Shown in pieces: positions 1-7,542 of a stretch of DNA of 12,573 nt (positions are counted from its first letter, which is position 1; each line of letters opens with the position of its first letter). The position numbers and the translations under genes were made by a program. The DNA comes from Calditrichaceae bacterium. GTDB taxonomy: Bacteria; Calditrichota; Calditrichia; Calditrichales; Calditrichaceae. Where the stretch lies: assembly GCA_030622395.1 (NCBI GenBank), contig JAUXGF010000023.1, positions 1 through 12,573 of the forward strand, read 5' to 3'. The notes under the pieces are model-generated. The model had not been told where the DNA came from. It searched no databases and worked only from the letters and a program-made list of their open reading frames with translations.

Positions 1-80
1 CGCTTCATGGAGCGGGATATAAATTTAGAACATAGTAAACAAATTGATTGATGCGGAAGGGATTGTCATTATATCATTTG

Positions 81-340
81 GCTTGGCTGTTCCCGAACTT
101 CAGGGTGTTGCAGAATAGTCATTTTCTGTCTTTTAACGCCCTAAAGGGCGTAGAACCTAGAGGGGGGCTCTATTGACCCCGCCATAAATAGCGGGGCTAA
201 TGATCTATTTATAATATATTCAGTAGCCCCGCCCTTTAGGGCGGGGTTATCTGACTCTCCTCATCAAAAGGGGCTTCAGCCCCTTAAAACGCCCAAATTT
301 AACGAAACTGCAACAGCCTGAACTTCGGGAACAGTGAAGC
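81..340. repeat. Composite inverted-repeat element with four internal hairpins (REP/MITE-like)
   Basis: The arms 81-113 and 308-340 are reverse complements at 29 of 33 positions by my hand alignment. Between them lie four compact GC-rich hairpins: 136-151 (ACGCCC stem, TAAA loop), 177-196 (CCCCGC stem), 227-246 (perfect 8-bp CCCCGCCC stem, TTTA loop) and 268-285 (AAGGGGC stem, TTCA loop). The surrounding DNA is very AT-rich, so the element stands out. No open reading frame of useful size lies inside it, so any mobility would depend on a transposase elsewhere, as for REP/RAYT or MITE elements. No target-site duplication was obvious at the outer ends. The structure is seen directly; its mobile nature is inferred. 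Confidence 0.75.
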
Positions 341-857
341 TAATGATTAAGATTTTTTATTCATTTTCATTTATATCTGTTCCCACAATTGTTCATATTC
401 AAAAGTTATACAACATGCGTAGTGTTTTAATAACTTCCAAATAAAATCCTCTAAAAAATACCATCATTTTTTTAATTAAATCACAATAAAAAGAAATGAC
501 TTTGAGGAAATACCAAAACTATCAAACAAACTCTTTTAATAGAATATCCACTGAATAGACACTCTATTTTATATCCATGTTTTTTTTACCTGCATCGTAA
601 AATACTCGCGAGTTTTTTTGATGTTGGTAACATTACTCGTAAAAAATCAATTTGCTAAGGAGAGATAAATTTTAACTATAAGAGAAACTGATCTGAGTTA
701 TCAAAGACAATAAAAACTAATGCTAAAAGAAATAATGAAAGCATAAATCAGTTGATTTAATCTTAACTAAATATTTACATCTCTTTTACAAAATTATGAC
801 AATCTTATCCAATCAAATTATTATTATGAAAGTGAAAATTTTAAACAGGACAAAATA
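341..857. other. AT-rich intergenic spacer upstream of the UbiA gene
   Basis: About 500 bases with no supportable coding region on either strand, and no tRNA or structured RNA that I recognise. It must contain the promoter and leader of the lipid-like cluster, because the next gene starts at 858 and there is nothing upstream for it to be co-transcribed with. I could not identify a convincing -35/-10 or Bacteroidota-type -33/-7 pair. A 10-nt perfect palindrome (ACTCGCGAGT, 604-613) followed by a run of T is the only notable local motif. Confidence 0.6.
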
Positions 858-1853
858 ATGAATAATTCTATAATAAAATTTTTAACCTTATATATCAAAT
901 CAATGCGCCTGTATTATTCATTTGTAACAGGCATTGCCGGTTGGATCGGAGTAGCTTACTATGAACACATGGCTAAAGGTCATATTGAAAGGACTATTGA
1001 AATTTTGCCGGCGCCGGAAAAAAAGATTATAATATTGATTTTATTGTTCCTGAGCTGGGGAGTAAACCAGATTATAAATGATTACCTGGGGCTCAAAGAA
1101 GACAGAATCAACGCCCCGGAAAGACCGATGGTTACAGGAGAGCTTAATCCTAACAAAGCGCTGGCGCTTTCAATTTCTTTACTATTTTTAACGGCAATAG
1201 TAACCTGGTTTTATTTAGAACCCGCAGCAATAATATTTTTAATTGCCGGAGTTTTTTTAAATGTTTTATATGAATACGCTAAAGGTTACGGCATTCTCGG
1301 CAATATCGTTTTCGGCTTGATGATTACGATGGCTACTCTGTACGGCGCTTATGCCTCCGGTCCTACTTCTTCTACTTGTTTACAACCGCATCGCTTTTCT
1401 GCCCTTATTCTTATCTGGATAATGAATGCGCTGATGACTTTTTACACATATTTTAAAGAATATATAGGGGATAAAGCCGCCGGCAAAAAAACAATAGTTG
1501 TTAAATACGGCATAAGGCGGTCAAGAATTATTGCGGTTATTTCAGCTTTTCTTCCTACAATAGTTTTCATTATTCTGCGGATAACTAACATGCTCTGGAT
1601 TGAACTTAATACTACTTTTATTATTCTCGGTCTGCTGACGATATTTCTTCAAATCTGGACGGGTGCGCTTTATTATTTAAATCCGCTGGGAGAAAAGACT
1701 TATACATCACTGAGAACAAATTTCAGAGCCTGTATATGCGGGCAGGCGGCGCTTGTTGCATTTTTTAATCCTGATTTAGCTGTATGGCTGTTTATCTTTT
1801 CATATATTTTCGTGGGATTTATTTTTGAAATGCATGTGAATCCTAAAAGTTAA
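858..1853 (+). CDS. UbiA-family membrane prenyltransferase, atypical Asp motif
   Basis: Integral-membrane enzyme of the UbiA superfamily, which transfers a prenyl or other polyisoprenoid-type group from a diphosphate donor to an acceptor. The 331-residue length is within the family's usual range. Eight or so hydrophobic helices are visible. The first Asp-rich motif is at residues 74-90 (N74-D75, then D82, ending R89-P90), and the second is at 200-213 (KEYIGD, then AAGKKT). Two positions deviate: the third acidic residue of NDxxDxxxD is Gly78, and the first Asp of the second motif is Glu201. The remaining acidic residues and the RP of the loop are kept, so the protein is probably still a Mg-diphosphate enzyme. 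A weak ACAGGA ribosome site precedes the ATG. It heads a co-directional series with the OYE, ACP and oxoamine synthase genes. Donor and acceptor cannot be told from sequence; quinone, archaeal-type ether-lipid and novel lipid roles are all open. Confidence 0.85.
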   Translation: MNNSIIKFLTLYIKSMRLYYSFVTGIAGWIGVAYYEHMAKGHIERTIEILPAPEKKIIILILLFLSWGVNQIINDYLGLKEDRINAPERPMVTGELNPNKALALSISLLFLTAIVTWFYLEPAAIIFLIAGVFLNVLYEYAKGYGILGNIVFGLMITMATLYGAYASGPTSSTCLQPHRFSALILIWIMNALMTFYTYFKEYIGDKAAGKKTIVVKYGIRRSRIIAVISAFLPTIVFIILRITNMLWIELNTTFIILGLLTIFLQIWTGALYYLNPLGEKTYTSLRTNFRACICGQAALVAFFNPDLAVWLFIFSYIFVGFIFEMHVNPKS

Positions 1854-1876
1854 CAAAAGGTATTTGAAATTTCATA

Positions 1877-1968
1877 GCCGCTAAGGCGCTAAGATACAAA
1901 GGAAAAAATTTTATTAAAACTTCGAGTCTTTGCCTGCCCCCGCTTGGGGCGGGCGGTGTCTTAGCGGC
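1877..1968. repeat. Dispersed inverted-repeat unit between UbiA and OYE genes, carrying a nested palindrome
   Basis: The outer arms GCCGCTAAG (1877-1885) and CTTAGCGGC (1960-1968) are exact reverse complements. The left side continues GCGCTAAGATACAAAG. The right side matches its complement only if a 24-nt GC-rich palindrome (1933-1956) is removed, which restores CTTTG joined to TGTCTTAGCGGC. The palindrome has a 9-bp stem (1932-1940 with 1946-1954, one G-T pair). The unit resembles short non-coding palindromic repeats scattered in many environmental bacterial genomes. It ends 21 bases before the start of the OYE gene, where no Shine-Dalgarno sequence is visible. Confidence 0.7.
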
Positions 1969-1989
1969 ATAAAATAAAAGTAAAATAAA

Positions 1990-3219
1990 ATGGATATTTT
2001 TGAACAAGCTTATCTGGGAAACATCGCTTTGAAAAACAGGATTGTCCGGTCTGCAACTTATGAGGGGATGTGCGATAAAAATGGATTTCCCAGTGAAGAT
2101 TATAAACAATTGTATGTTAAACCGGCTCAAAATAATATTGGAGCGATTATCACCGGATTTGTCTTTATAAGCAACGATGGAAGAGCGATGCAGCCCGGTC
2201 AAGCCGGAATTGACAATGATGATAAAATACCATTTTATAAAGAAATGACAGATGAAGTTCATAAATATGATTGTAAAATATTTATGCAAATTGCACATGC
2301 CGGGCGACAGACGTCAAAAGAAACAACAGGAGGTAAAGTTTATGGAGCGTCATATAAAAAATCACATTATTTTAAATCAAAGCCTGAAAGGTTATCTACT
2401 GATCAAGTCTTTTCCCTTGTTGAAACATTTGCCGGCTCTGCCCGGCGGGCTAAACAGTCCGGTTTTGACGGCGTTCAGATACATGCTGCACACGGCTATC
2501 TTGTCCATCAATTTATTCTGCCGGTAATAAATAATAGAAAAGATATTTTCGGCGTCGATTCTAAAACCGGAATCGGGATAAAATTTTTAGATATGATTAT
2601 CGACCGTATCCGTGAAAAATACGGGGCAGATTTTCCAATCCTTATAAAGGTGAGCGCAGGCGGCGACTATCTAAAACAATTTACTCAAAAGCAGTTTTTA
2701 AATTTAATTAGATTTTTAGACTCTAAAAAAATTGCCGGAATCGAAATAAGCTACGGAACTATGGATTACGCCTTAAATATTTTCAGAGGAAATGGCGTCC
2801 CTTTTGATACGATCCTGAAATACAATCCGCGCTACAAAATAAATAACAACTGGCATAAGTTTCTATGGAAAACATTTGCCGCTCCTATTGTATCACAAAG
2901 AATTAAACCATTTATACCGATGTATAATCTTCCTTATGCTCAAACAGCAAAACAGTTTACTGATATAATACCTGTTATAGTTGTGGGCGGATTCAGAACA
3001 GGTCAGGAAATATTTTCTACCATCAAAAAGGGATACGCAGATTTTATCAGTCTGTGTCGTCCATTTATCTGCGAACCTGATTTTGCAAATAAATTATATG
3101 CAGATGGGAATTATGTATCAAAATGTATTAGTTGCAATACATGCGCTGTAATGTGTGATTCAATAAATCTAACAAAATGTTACCAAACTAAGGCAGAGCG
3201 CAGAGAGCAAAGCGCGTAG
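1990..3219 (+). CDS. Old Yellow Enzyme-family NAD(P)H:flavin oxidoreductase with C-terminal Cys cluster
   Basis: FMN-dependent TIM-barrel ene-reductase. The N-terminus (GNIALKNRIVRSAT, residues 10-23) is the canonical family start, which fixes the initiation codon although no ribosome site precedes it. The catalytic segment HAAHGYLVHQF lies at residues 165-175 (His165, His168, Tyr170), and the FMN-phosphate loop VVGGFRTG at 331-338, followed by SLCRPFICEPD. After the barrel come Cys379, Cys382, Cys385, Cys389 and Cys397 in a CxxCxxCxxxC arrangement, suggesting an Fe-S cluster as in 2,4-dienoyl-CoA reductases. The C-terminal FAD/NADPH domain of those enzymes is absent, so an outside electron donor is needed. 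Residues 402-409 are encoded by an inverted-repeat element, so the natural C-terminus has been replaced or extended. In this cluster it probably reduces an activated C=C bond in a lipid intermediate; the substrate is inferred only in outline. Confidence 0.88.
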   Translation: MDIFEQAYLGNIALKNRIVRSATYEGMCDKNGFPSEDYKQLYVKPAQNNIGAIITGFVFISNDGRAMQPGQAGIDNDDKIPFYKEMTDEVHKYDCKIFMQIAHAGRQTSKETTGGKVYGASYKKSHYFKSKPERLSTDQVFSLVETFAGSARRAKQSGFDGVQIHAAHGYLVHQFILPVINNRKDIFGVDSKTGIGIKFLDMIIDRIREKYGADFPILIKVSAGGDYLKQFTQKQFLNLIRFLDSKKIAGIEISYGTMDYALNIFRGNGVPFDTILKYNPRYKINNNWHKFLWKTFAAPIVSQRIKPFIPMYNLPYAQTAKQFTDIIPVIVVGGFRTGQEIFSTIKKGYADFISLCRPFICEPDFANKLYADGNYVSKCISCNTCAVMCDSINLTKCYQTKAERREQSA

Positions 3220-3260
3220 AGTAAGAAAACATCAATTGCCACTTTTTCTCTGCGTTATGC
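3193..3260. repeat. Inverted-repeat unit overlapping the 3' end of the OYE gene
   Basis: The arms GCAGAGCGCAGAGA (3193-3206) and the reverse complement of 3247-3260 agree at 12 of 14 positions, including an exact 8-bp CGCAGAGA/TCTCTGCG core. It resembles the short GCAGAG-type palindromic repeats dispersed in many bacterial genomes and is a different family from the unit at 1877-1968. It supplies the last eight codons and the stop of the OYE gene and fills most of the gap before the ACP gene. Confidence 0.65.
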
Positions 3261-3280
3261 ATTATAAATTTAACAATGTT

Positions 3281-3286
3281 AGGAGG
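3281..3286 (+). promoter_or_regulatory. Shine-Dalgarno site deciding the ACP start
   Basis: A perfect AGGAGG lies 7 bases before the ATG at 3294. An in-frame ATG at 3276 sits upstream of this site, would add MLGGRD and has no ribosome site itself, so 3294 is the better start. Confidence 0.85.
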
Positions 3287-3293
3287 TAGAGAC

Positions 3294-3563
3294 ATGAATT
3301 TAGAAGAACAAATAATATCAATTATAAAGGATAACATCGAAGAGAAATATGATATAACGGCTGACACTGATTTACGAAATGAATTAGGGCTTGATTCTTT
3401 CGATACTATGATGATTATTAACGCCATTGAAGACGAATTCGATATAACTATTGATGAATCGGATTTTGATAATATAAAAATAGTCCTTGACATAATTCAA
3501 TTATTACAAGGTAAATATATTATTGTTACAGGGGTGAAAAATGGAATCAACGAATTTTTATAA
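3294..3563 (+). CDS. Acyl carrier protein
   Basis: Small acidic four-helix carrier of 89 residues that holds acyl chains on a 4'-phosphopantetheine arm. The attachment motif is ELGLDSFDTM with Ser35 as the modified residue; Phe replaces the usual Leu after it. Acidic helix II residues (AIEDEFDITIDESDFDN, 44-60) are as expected for docking to partner enzymes. The last dozen or so residues extend past the normal domain end and lie in the part that overlaps the next gene by 23 bases, which suggests translational coupling to the oxoamine synthase. A dedicated ACP next to an alpha-oxoamine synthase matches the arrangement in bacterial sphingolipid loci, where the synthase uses acyl-ACP rather than acyl-CoA. 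It is probably not the housekeeping AcpP, given its context and divergence. Confidence 0.92.
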   Translation: MNLEEQIISIIKDNIEEKYDITADTDLRNELGLDSFDTMMIINAIEDEFDITIDESDFDNIKIVLDIIQLLQGKYIIVTGVKNGINEFL

Positions 3564-4779
3564 ACGGTTTGTGGTCGATAAAAGCATTGCCGAAAAATTG
3601 AACTTCAATCCTTACTATTGCAGGATTACTTCGGGGATCGACGGGACAGTTGAAATAAACGGCAAGGAATTTGTTGATCTGGCTTCCAATAATTATTTGG
3701 GGCTTGCCGGTGATGAAAGAGTGAAGAATGCTATGATAGAAGCGGTCAAAAAGTACGGCGCCTCTATGTGCGGAACGCCAATCGCCACCGGATATGTGGA
3801 AATATTTAAGAATTTAGAGGATAAACTTTCGGAATTTGTGGGACTTGAATCAACGACAATTTTTCCATCCTGTTATCAGGCTAACTGCGGGCTGTTCTTA
3901 AAAATCGCAGGTAAAGAAGATTTGATCATAGTGGATCATTATGTTCACGCCTCGCTTATTGAGGGCATAAAAACCGCCGGATGTAAAATTAAACCTTTCC
4001 TGCATAACAATGTAAATCATCTTAAAAAATTGTTGGAAAAATCAACAGGGTACAGGCAAGTATTTGTGGTTACAGAATCTGTTTTTTCAACTGAAGGTAG
4101 TATCGCTCCTTTTGATGTAATCGTGGAATTATGCACTCGATACGACGCGCTTCCCATAATAGACGACTCGCACGGAATCGGGGTTATCGGCAAAACGGGC
4201 AGGGGAATTTTAGAAGAAAAAGGTATAAAAGATTTTCAGGGAATATACACCGCTTCATTAGGCAAAGCTATCGCTAATACCGGCGGAATGATTTCCGGTA
4301 AAAAAGAAATTATAGAATATCTCAGGTATTCCTGCTCCAGCTTAATATATTCAACCGCTTTACCGCCCGCTATACTCGGCGGTATCGAAAAAGTAATCGA
4401 AATTATTGAAAGCGAATTCGATTCGATCAGCCGAAAAATATGGCGTTACAAGACCCTGATAAGCGAGCGATTGAAAGATTGCGGTTTTCAGTTAGAAAAC
4501 GGGCAGGCTCCTATCACATCAATTTTTTGCGGAAGTTTTGAAGATACAATCAAAATGGCAAAAAGACTGTATGAGCATAATATTTTGTCAACGCCGTTCG
4601 TACCGCCCTCGGTTCCTCCCAATAAAGGCCGGGTGAGATTAATCGCCGGGGCGGATTTAAAAGAAAAGGATATTGAGAAGGCGCTTGAGGCATTTGCGGC
4701 GATAAAGGTAAGAAATATTAACCACAGAACTTTTAAGGTAGGGAATTATTATTCCCAATATCAACAATCCGAATATTAA
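3541..4779 (+). CDS. PLP-dependent alpha-oxoamine synthase (SPT/KBL/AONS family)
   Basis: Fold-type I aminotransferase-like enzyme that condenses an amino acid with an acyl thioester, releasing CO2, to give an amino-ketone. Visible landmarks are the entry loop GASMCGTPIATGY (73-85), the PLP-stacking His136 (HASLIEG), DDSHGIGVIGKTGRG with Asp208/Asp209 and His211, the Schiff-base lysine Lys242 in SLGKAIANTGG, and Arg366 near the carboxylate-binding position. Members include serine palmitoyltransferase, glycine C-acetyltransferase (KBL), BioF and cysteate fatty acyltransferase. DDSH and LGKA are somewhat KBL-like, but the overlapping ACP gene and the lipid context favour acyl-ACP plus a small amino acid (serine, glycine or cysteate), giving a sphingoid or capnine-like base. 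A start at 3541 with GGGGTG just upstream is supported. About 20 residues follow the usual domain end, and a GGGAAT/ATTCCC hairpin (4741-4756) lies in that tail. Confidence 0.88.
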   Translation: MESTNFYKRFVVDKSIAEKLNFNPYYCRITSGIDGTVEINGKEFVDLASNNYLGLAGDERVKNAMIEAVKKYGASMCGTPIATGYVEIFKNLEDKLSEFVGLESTTIFPSCYQANCGLFLKIAGKEDLIIVDHYVHASLIEGIKTAGCKIKPFLHNNVNHLKKLLEKSTGYRQVFVVTESVFSTEGSIAPFDVIVELCTRYDALPIIDDSHGIGVIGKTGRGILEEKGIKDFQGIYTASLGKAIANTGGMISGKKEIIEYLRYSCSSLIYSTALPPAILGGIEKVIEIIESEFDSISRKIWRYKTLISERLKDCGFQLENGQAPITSIFCGSFEDTIKMAKRLYEHNILSTPFVPPSVPPNKGRVRLIAGADLKEKDIEKALEAFAAIKVRNINHRTFKVGNYYSQYQQSEY

Positions 4780-5004
4780 AGATTAAAAGAATGACTTCAT
4801 GAAAATAATGTTTTCTGAAGCAGAAACAACAAAGTTAGACAAGAATCCAGGAGGAGAGGAGTTATTTTTAAAGTAAGTTATTGAAATATTAAAAGATACA
4901 AATTAAATAATTGTATCCCGATCGCACCGGTTGGCGGATGCGCCCGCTGGCGTATTAATCGGGGTCGGGATGACACTACCCAATAATTTAAGGAGGATAT
5001 AATC
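4780..5004. other. Intergenic gap with a GC-rich hairpin before the TPR gene
   Basis: The gap contains a purine-rich stretch (AGGAGGAGAGGAG from about 4849) with no start codon at a useful distance, and a locally GC-rich island at 4915-4971. In the island, ATCCCGA (4915-4921) pairs with TCGGGAT (4965-4971), and an inner GGCG/CGCC stem lies at 4933-4944. This may be a dispersed palindromic repeat, or a terminator or attenuator separating the oxoamine synthase from the envelope genes; no T-tract follows, so a repeat is more likely. No convincing gene is present. Confidence 0.5.
4990..4996 (+). promoter_or_regulatory. Strong Shine-Dalgarno site of the TPR lipoprotein gene
   Basis: AAGGAGG lies 8 bases before the ATG at 5005 and fixes that start. 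Such a consensus site is unusual for classical Bacteroidota and argues for a deeper FCB lineage. Confidence 0.85.
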
Positions 5005-6120
5005 ATGAAAACAAAAAGTATTTTAAAAAGGCGTTTTATTATAATGTCTTTAAGTTTTGCTGTTGCTTGTATGTCCTTTGTGCTTTGGTCCTGCACCGGA
5101 CAAGAGTTGGGCAAGACAGTACAGCAAGCCTATGAATTAAGAATGAATGGAAAAGCAGACTCAGCCAAAGCGCTTCTTGAGCAGGCTATAGCAGAAGATT
5201 CCACTAATGCCGCTGCCTGGTATGAAATTGCCAGGACAAAACTGCACATGGGATTGGGAAATCCCAGGGAACTAATGAGTGGTATAGCCGATATTCAGCA
5301 GACTGTTCAAAAGGCAGTTGAAAATGACTCGGATAATGTGATTTATCAATATTATATGGGATACATTGATTACTTTAATTTATACGCAAGTATAAAGATG
5401 GGTAAGGATGGTGTTAGCGAAGATTTTACGAAAGTTGTTGAATCCTATAAATCTGTGCTTATCCTGAAGCCTGATTACCACGAAGCAAAGTTGTTTCTTG
5501 TTGAGCTTTTTGCAATGCTTCCGTCCAATATGGGTGGTGATTCAGCTAAGGCGGAAAAGTATGTTCGAGGGTTGGAAGAAGCAGATATTGTGTTCGGAGC
5601 TAAAGCGCGCGAGTTTGTAATGCCGGAAGATGAAAACCATATTGAGTTCTGGCAAAAAATAGAAGAGAAGCAAATGGACAACGCTGATGTACATGAGGCG
5701 CTGGGAAAAGTTTACTTATATTACGAAAATATTGAGGAAGCAACCAAATATTTTGAAAAAGCGATTAGTCTGAACGCTAAGAACAATATTCTGTATGTGG
5801 AGTTAGGAAGGTATTATTTAATGCAGGCTATGCAAAATCCTGCGAAACTTGATTCATTAGCTCCCCTGATTAAGAATGCATTCGAAACTTATCTGAAATC
5901 TCGGCCCGAACCAATAAATCCCATGAAAGCCTTTGTAATAAGTAAGTTGGCCATGATTAAATTCCGTACAGGCGATAAGGAAGGCGGAAATAAGCTCCAT
6001 GAGGAAGCAATGACTTTAGATCCCTATTATTCAAAGGCTTTTGGAGCTCCCTCTCAAATTCAGTTCGATCCGCCGGACGAAATTTCCCGTGTTCATGTAT
6101 TCTTTTCCCGACCGTTCTGA
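5005..6120 (+). CDS. TPR-type lipoprotein, function unknown
   Basis: A 371-residue exported protein. The N-terminus has a KRR-type basic end and a hydrophobic stretch (residues 11-28) ending in LWSC, a plausible lipobox with Cys30; Trp at -2 is unusual. The mature part is mostly helical with tetratricopeptide-like units: about residues 36-70 (AYELRMNGKADSAKALLEQA), 140-165 and most clearly 226-260 (ADVHEALGKVYLYYENIEEA, then YFEKAISLNA), plus a final unit around 310-340. It probably acts as a periplasmic or outer-membrane scaffold. No catalytic motif is seen. It does not resemble its lipid-cluster neighbours and begins the envelope block. I cannot assign a specific role. Confidence 0.75.
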   Translation: MKTKSILKRRFIIMSLSFAVACMSFVLWSCTGQELGKTVQQAYELRMNGKADSAKALLEQAIAEDSTNAAAWYEIARTKLHMGLGNPRELMSGIADIQQTVQKAVENDSDNVIYQYYMGYIDYFNLYASIKMGKDGVSEDFTKVVESYKSVLILKPDYHEAKLFLVELFAMLPSNMGGDSAKAEKYVRGLEEADIVFGAKAREFVMPEDENHIEFWQKIEEKQMDNADVHEALGKVYLYYENIEEATKYFEKAISLNAKNNILYVELGRYYLMQAMQNPAKLDSLAPLIKNAFETYLKSRPEPINPMKAFVISKLAMIKFRTGDKEGGNKLHEEAMTLDPYYSKAFGAPSQIQFDPPDEISRVHVFFSRPF

Positions 6121-6241
6121 AATTTATTACTATGAATAACGTAAAACCTGAATGAACGTCGGCCCAACAAATTCCATTATTTAATTGTTGTGTGGATTTT
6201 ACCCTGCGGACTTCTAACTTAAATTATTAACTGGAGGTAAC

Positions 6242-6877
6242 ATGAAAATCATGAATGTGTTTCTGGTGTTGTTTGTAACACTTTGTATGGCTTTGCCAGC
6301 CGGAGCTCAGGTTCATCTTGGTGTTCTGGGCGGACTAAATCTGGCAAGCTGTGATGTAGATCCATTAGAAGGAGGAATGGAAATATCTAACCTTACAGTA
6401 TTTGGATTCGGCGGTGTTTTAGATTATGATCTGAATGAATTTATTACGCTCCACCTTGAGCCGATGTATTTACAAAAGGGAGCTAAGGGAGATTGGGATA
6501 TATTCGAACTCGAAAGCAAATTAGCCTATATCGAAATTCCAGTGATGCTCAAATATGCTTTTGGCACCAGTGAGATCAAACCCTATGTAATAGCTGGGCC
6601 AACTATCGGTTACCTCCTGAGTGGTAAAGGGAAGGTGAGCGGGGGCGGCTATTCAGAGGAAGAAGACATTAAAGATGAAACCAAAAGTCTTGATTTCGGC
6701 ATTGGTTTTGGTGCTGGTGTGAGTGTAGCGATGAGTAATAATTCCATTTTCTTGGAAGCTCGCTATGCCCTTGGTCTAACAAACATAAATGACGATCCAG
6801 ATGATCCAGATACAGATGTTAAAACCAAAGGGATTCAGATTTTTGCCGGGATTACTTTTCCACTTGGTGGCAAGTAA
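6242..6877 (+). CDS. Small outer-membrane beta-barrel protein (PorT-like family)
   Basis: A 211-residue protein with a clear signal peptide (hydrophobic residues 5-20, likely cleaved after the AGAQ region around residue 23). The mature protein consists of alternating amphipathic strands. The segment YIEIPVMLKYAFG, followed by KPYVIAGPTIGYLLSG (about 96-128), is characteristic of the PorT/OMP_b-brl_2 outer-membrane barrels of the FCB group. An Asp-rich loop (DDPDDPDTD, 184-192) may be a surface or calcium-binding turn. The chain ends in a final strand, IQIFAGITFPLGGK. TGGAGG five bases upstream supports the start. It follows the TPR lipoprotein after 121 bases; the pair may belong to one envelope unit. 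The ligand is unknown. Confidence 0.82.
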   Translation: MKIMNVFLVLFVTLCMALPAGAQVHLGVLGGLNLASCDVDPLEGGMEISNLTVFGFGGVLDYDLNEFITLHLEPMYLQKGAKGDWDIFELESKLAYIEIPVMLKYAFGTSEIKPYVIAGPTIGYLLSGKGKVSGGGYSEEEDIKDETKSLDFGIGFGAGVSVAMSNNSIFLEARYALGLTNINDDPDDPDTDVKTKGIQIFAGITFPLGGK

Positions 6878-7062
6878 GATTTTATATCGGGATATCTATA
6901 TTTATTGCGTTATTGTAAGATGTAATATAGCCCGTTAGTTTGAAGAACCTTTGCATATAGCATATTTAGTTAGTATTAAGTAAATCTTGGGAAGTTGTAA
7001 GTAGGATAGTCATTATTAAAATCTTTTCTATAAATCAATCTAATAAAAAGGAGATTTATAAT

Positions 7063-7542
7063 ATGATTAGACTTTCAGAGTTATATGGCGGTAAAAGTAA
7101 ACGAGAAGTGACGTTTATTTTGTTAGCGATAAGTATTATTTTTTTGATTACAGCATTTATCATTGGTATTGCGGACAATCTCCCAGGGATATTGTTATTA
7201 TTTTTTGGGATAATTGTCTTTATAATTGCATTTGTACATCATTGGCGAGAAAAAAGGAAATTTAAATTCCTTTTTATATTTTCTTTACTTGGGATACCCA
7301 TATTTATTGTATTGCATAATCTTCTATATGGTCTAAGTAAAATGTCGGCTGATTCTACATTATTATATAATTTATTGGAGATTCTAAGCGGTATATCCTT
7401 TATCATGGCATTAATAATTTGTCCTGTTGGCTTGTTGATTGGAGCTTTAGGTTTTGGGCTGGTTAAATATAGGAAATCTTTGGTAAAAATTATAACAAAT
7501 AAAAGAGGATGTGTTGACAATGAAGAACAAAACACTTCATAA
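7063..7542 (+). CDS. Four-helix integral membrane protein, unknown
   Basis: A 159-residue protein with four predicted membrane helices at about residues 17-36, 41-59, 67-90 and 108-135, basic loops between them (HHWREKRKFK, 59-68) and a polar charged C-terminus. AAGGAG lies 9 bases before the ATG. No family motif is recognised. The gene is clearly AT-richer than the lipid genes and overlaps the next, lipoprotein gene by 23 bases, which suggests the two products are made together. It could be a small inner-membrane partner of the lipoprotein; this is inference from the overlap only. Confidence 0.65.
   Translation: MIRLSELYGGKSKREVTFILLAISIIFLITAFIIGIADNLPGILLLFFGIIVFIIAFVHHWREKRKFKFLFIFSLLGIPIFIVLHNLLYGLSKMSADSTLLYNLLEILSGISFIMALIICPVGLLIGALGFGLVKYRKSLVKIITNKRGCVDNEEQNTS

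Noticed and set aside
81..340. CRISPR array or riboswitch in the hairpin-rich region
   Set aside because: The hairpins differ in sequence, spacing is irregular and there are no repeated units with unique spacers; no conserved riboswitch core is recognisable, and the long outer arms fit a repeat element better.
604..620. ACTCGCGAGT palindrome followed by a T run as a rho-independent terminator
   Set aside because: A perfect 10-nt palindrome leaves at most a 3-bp stem around a 4-nt loop, too weak for a terminator, and no gene lies upstream in the window.
1843..2298. Minus-strand reading frame covering the UbiA/OYE junction
   Set aside because: It runs antisense through well-conserved OYE codons and through the repeat, and its translation shows no domain.
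3276..3293. Upstream ATG start for the acyl carrier protein
   Set aside because: The AGGAGG site lies downstream of this ATG and at the right distance for the ATG at 3294, and the extra residues do not belong to the carrier fold.
4799..4876. Short 25-codon reading frame after the oxoamine synthase gene
   Set aside because: It has no ribosome site at a useful distance, no recognisable motif and is short enough to arise by chance.
6165..6190. CAACAAATT/AATTGTTG hairpin after the TPR gene as a terminator
   Set aside because: The stem is AT-rich, needs a bulge and is not followed by a T tract.
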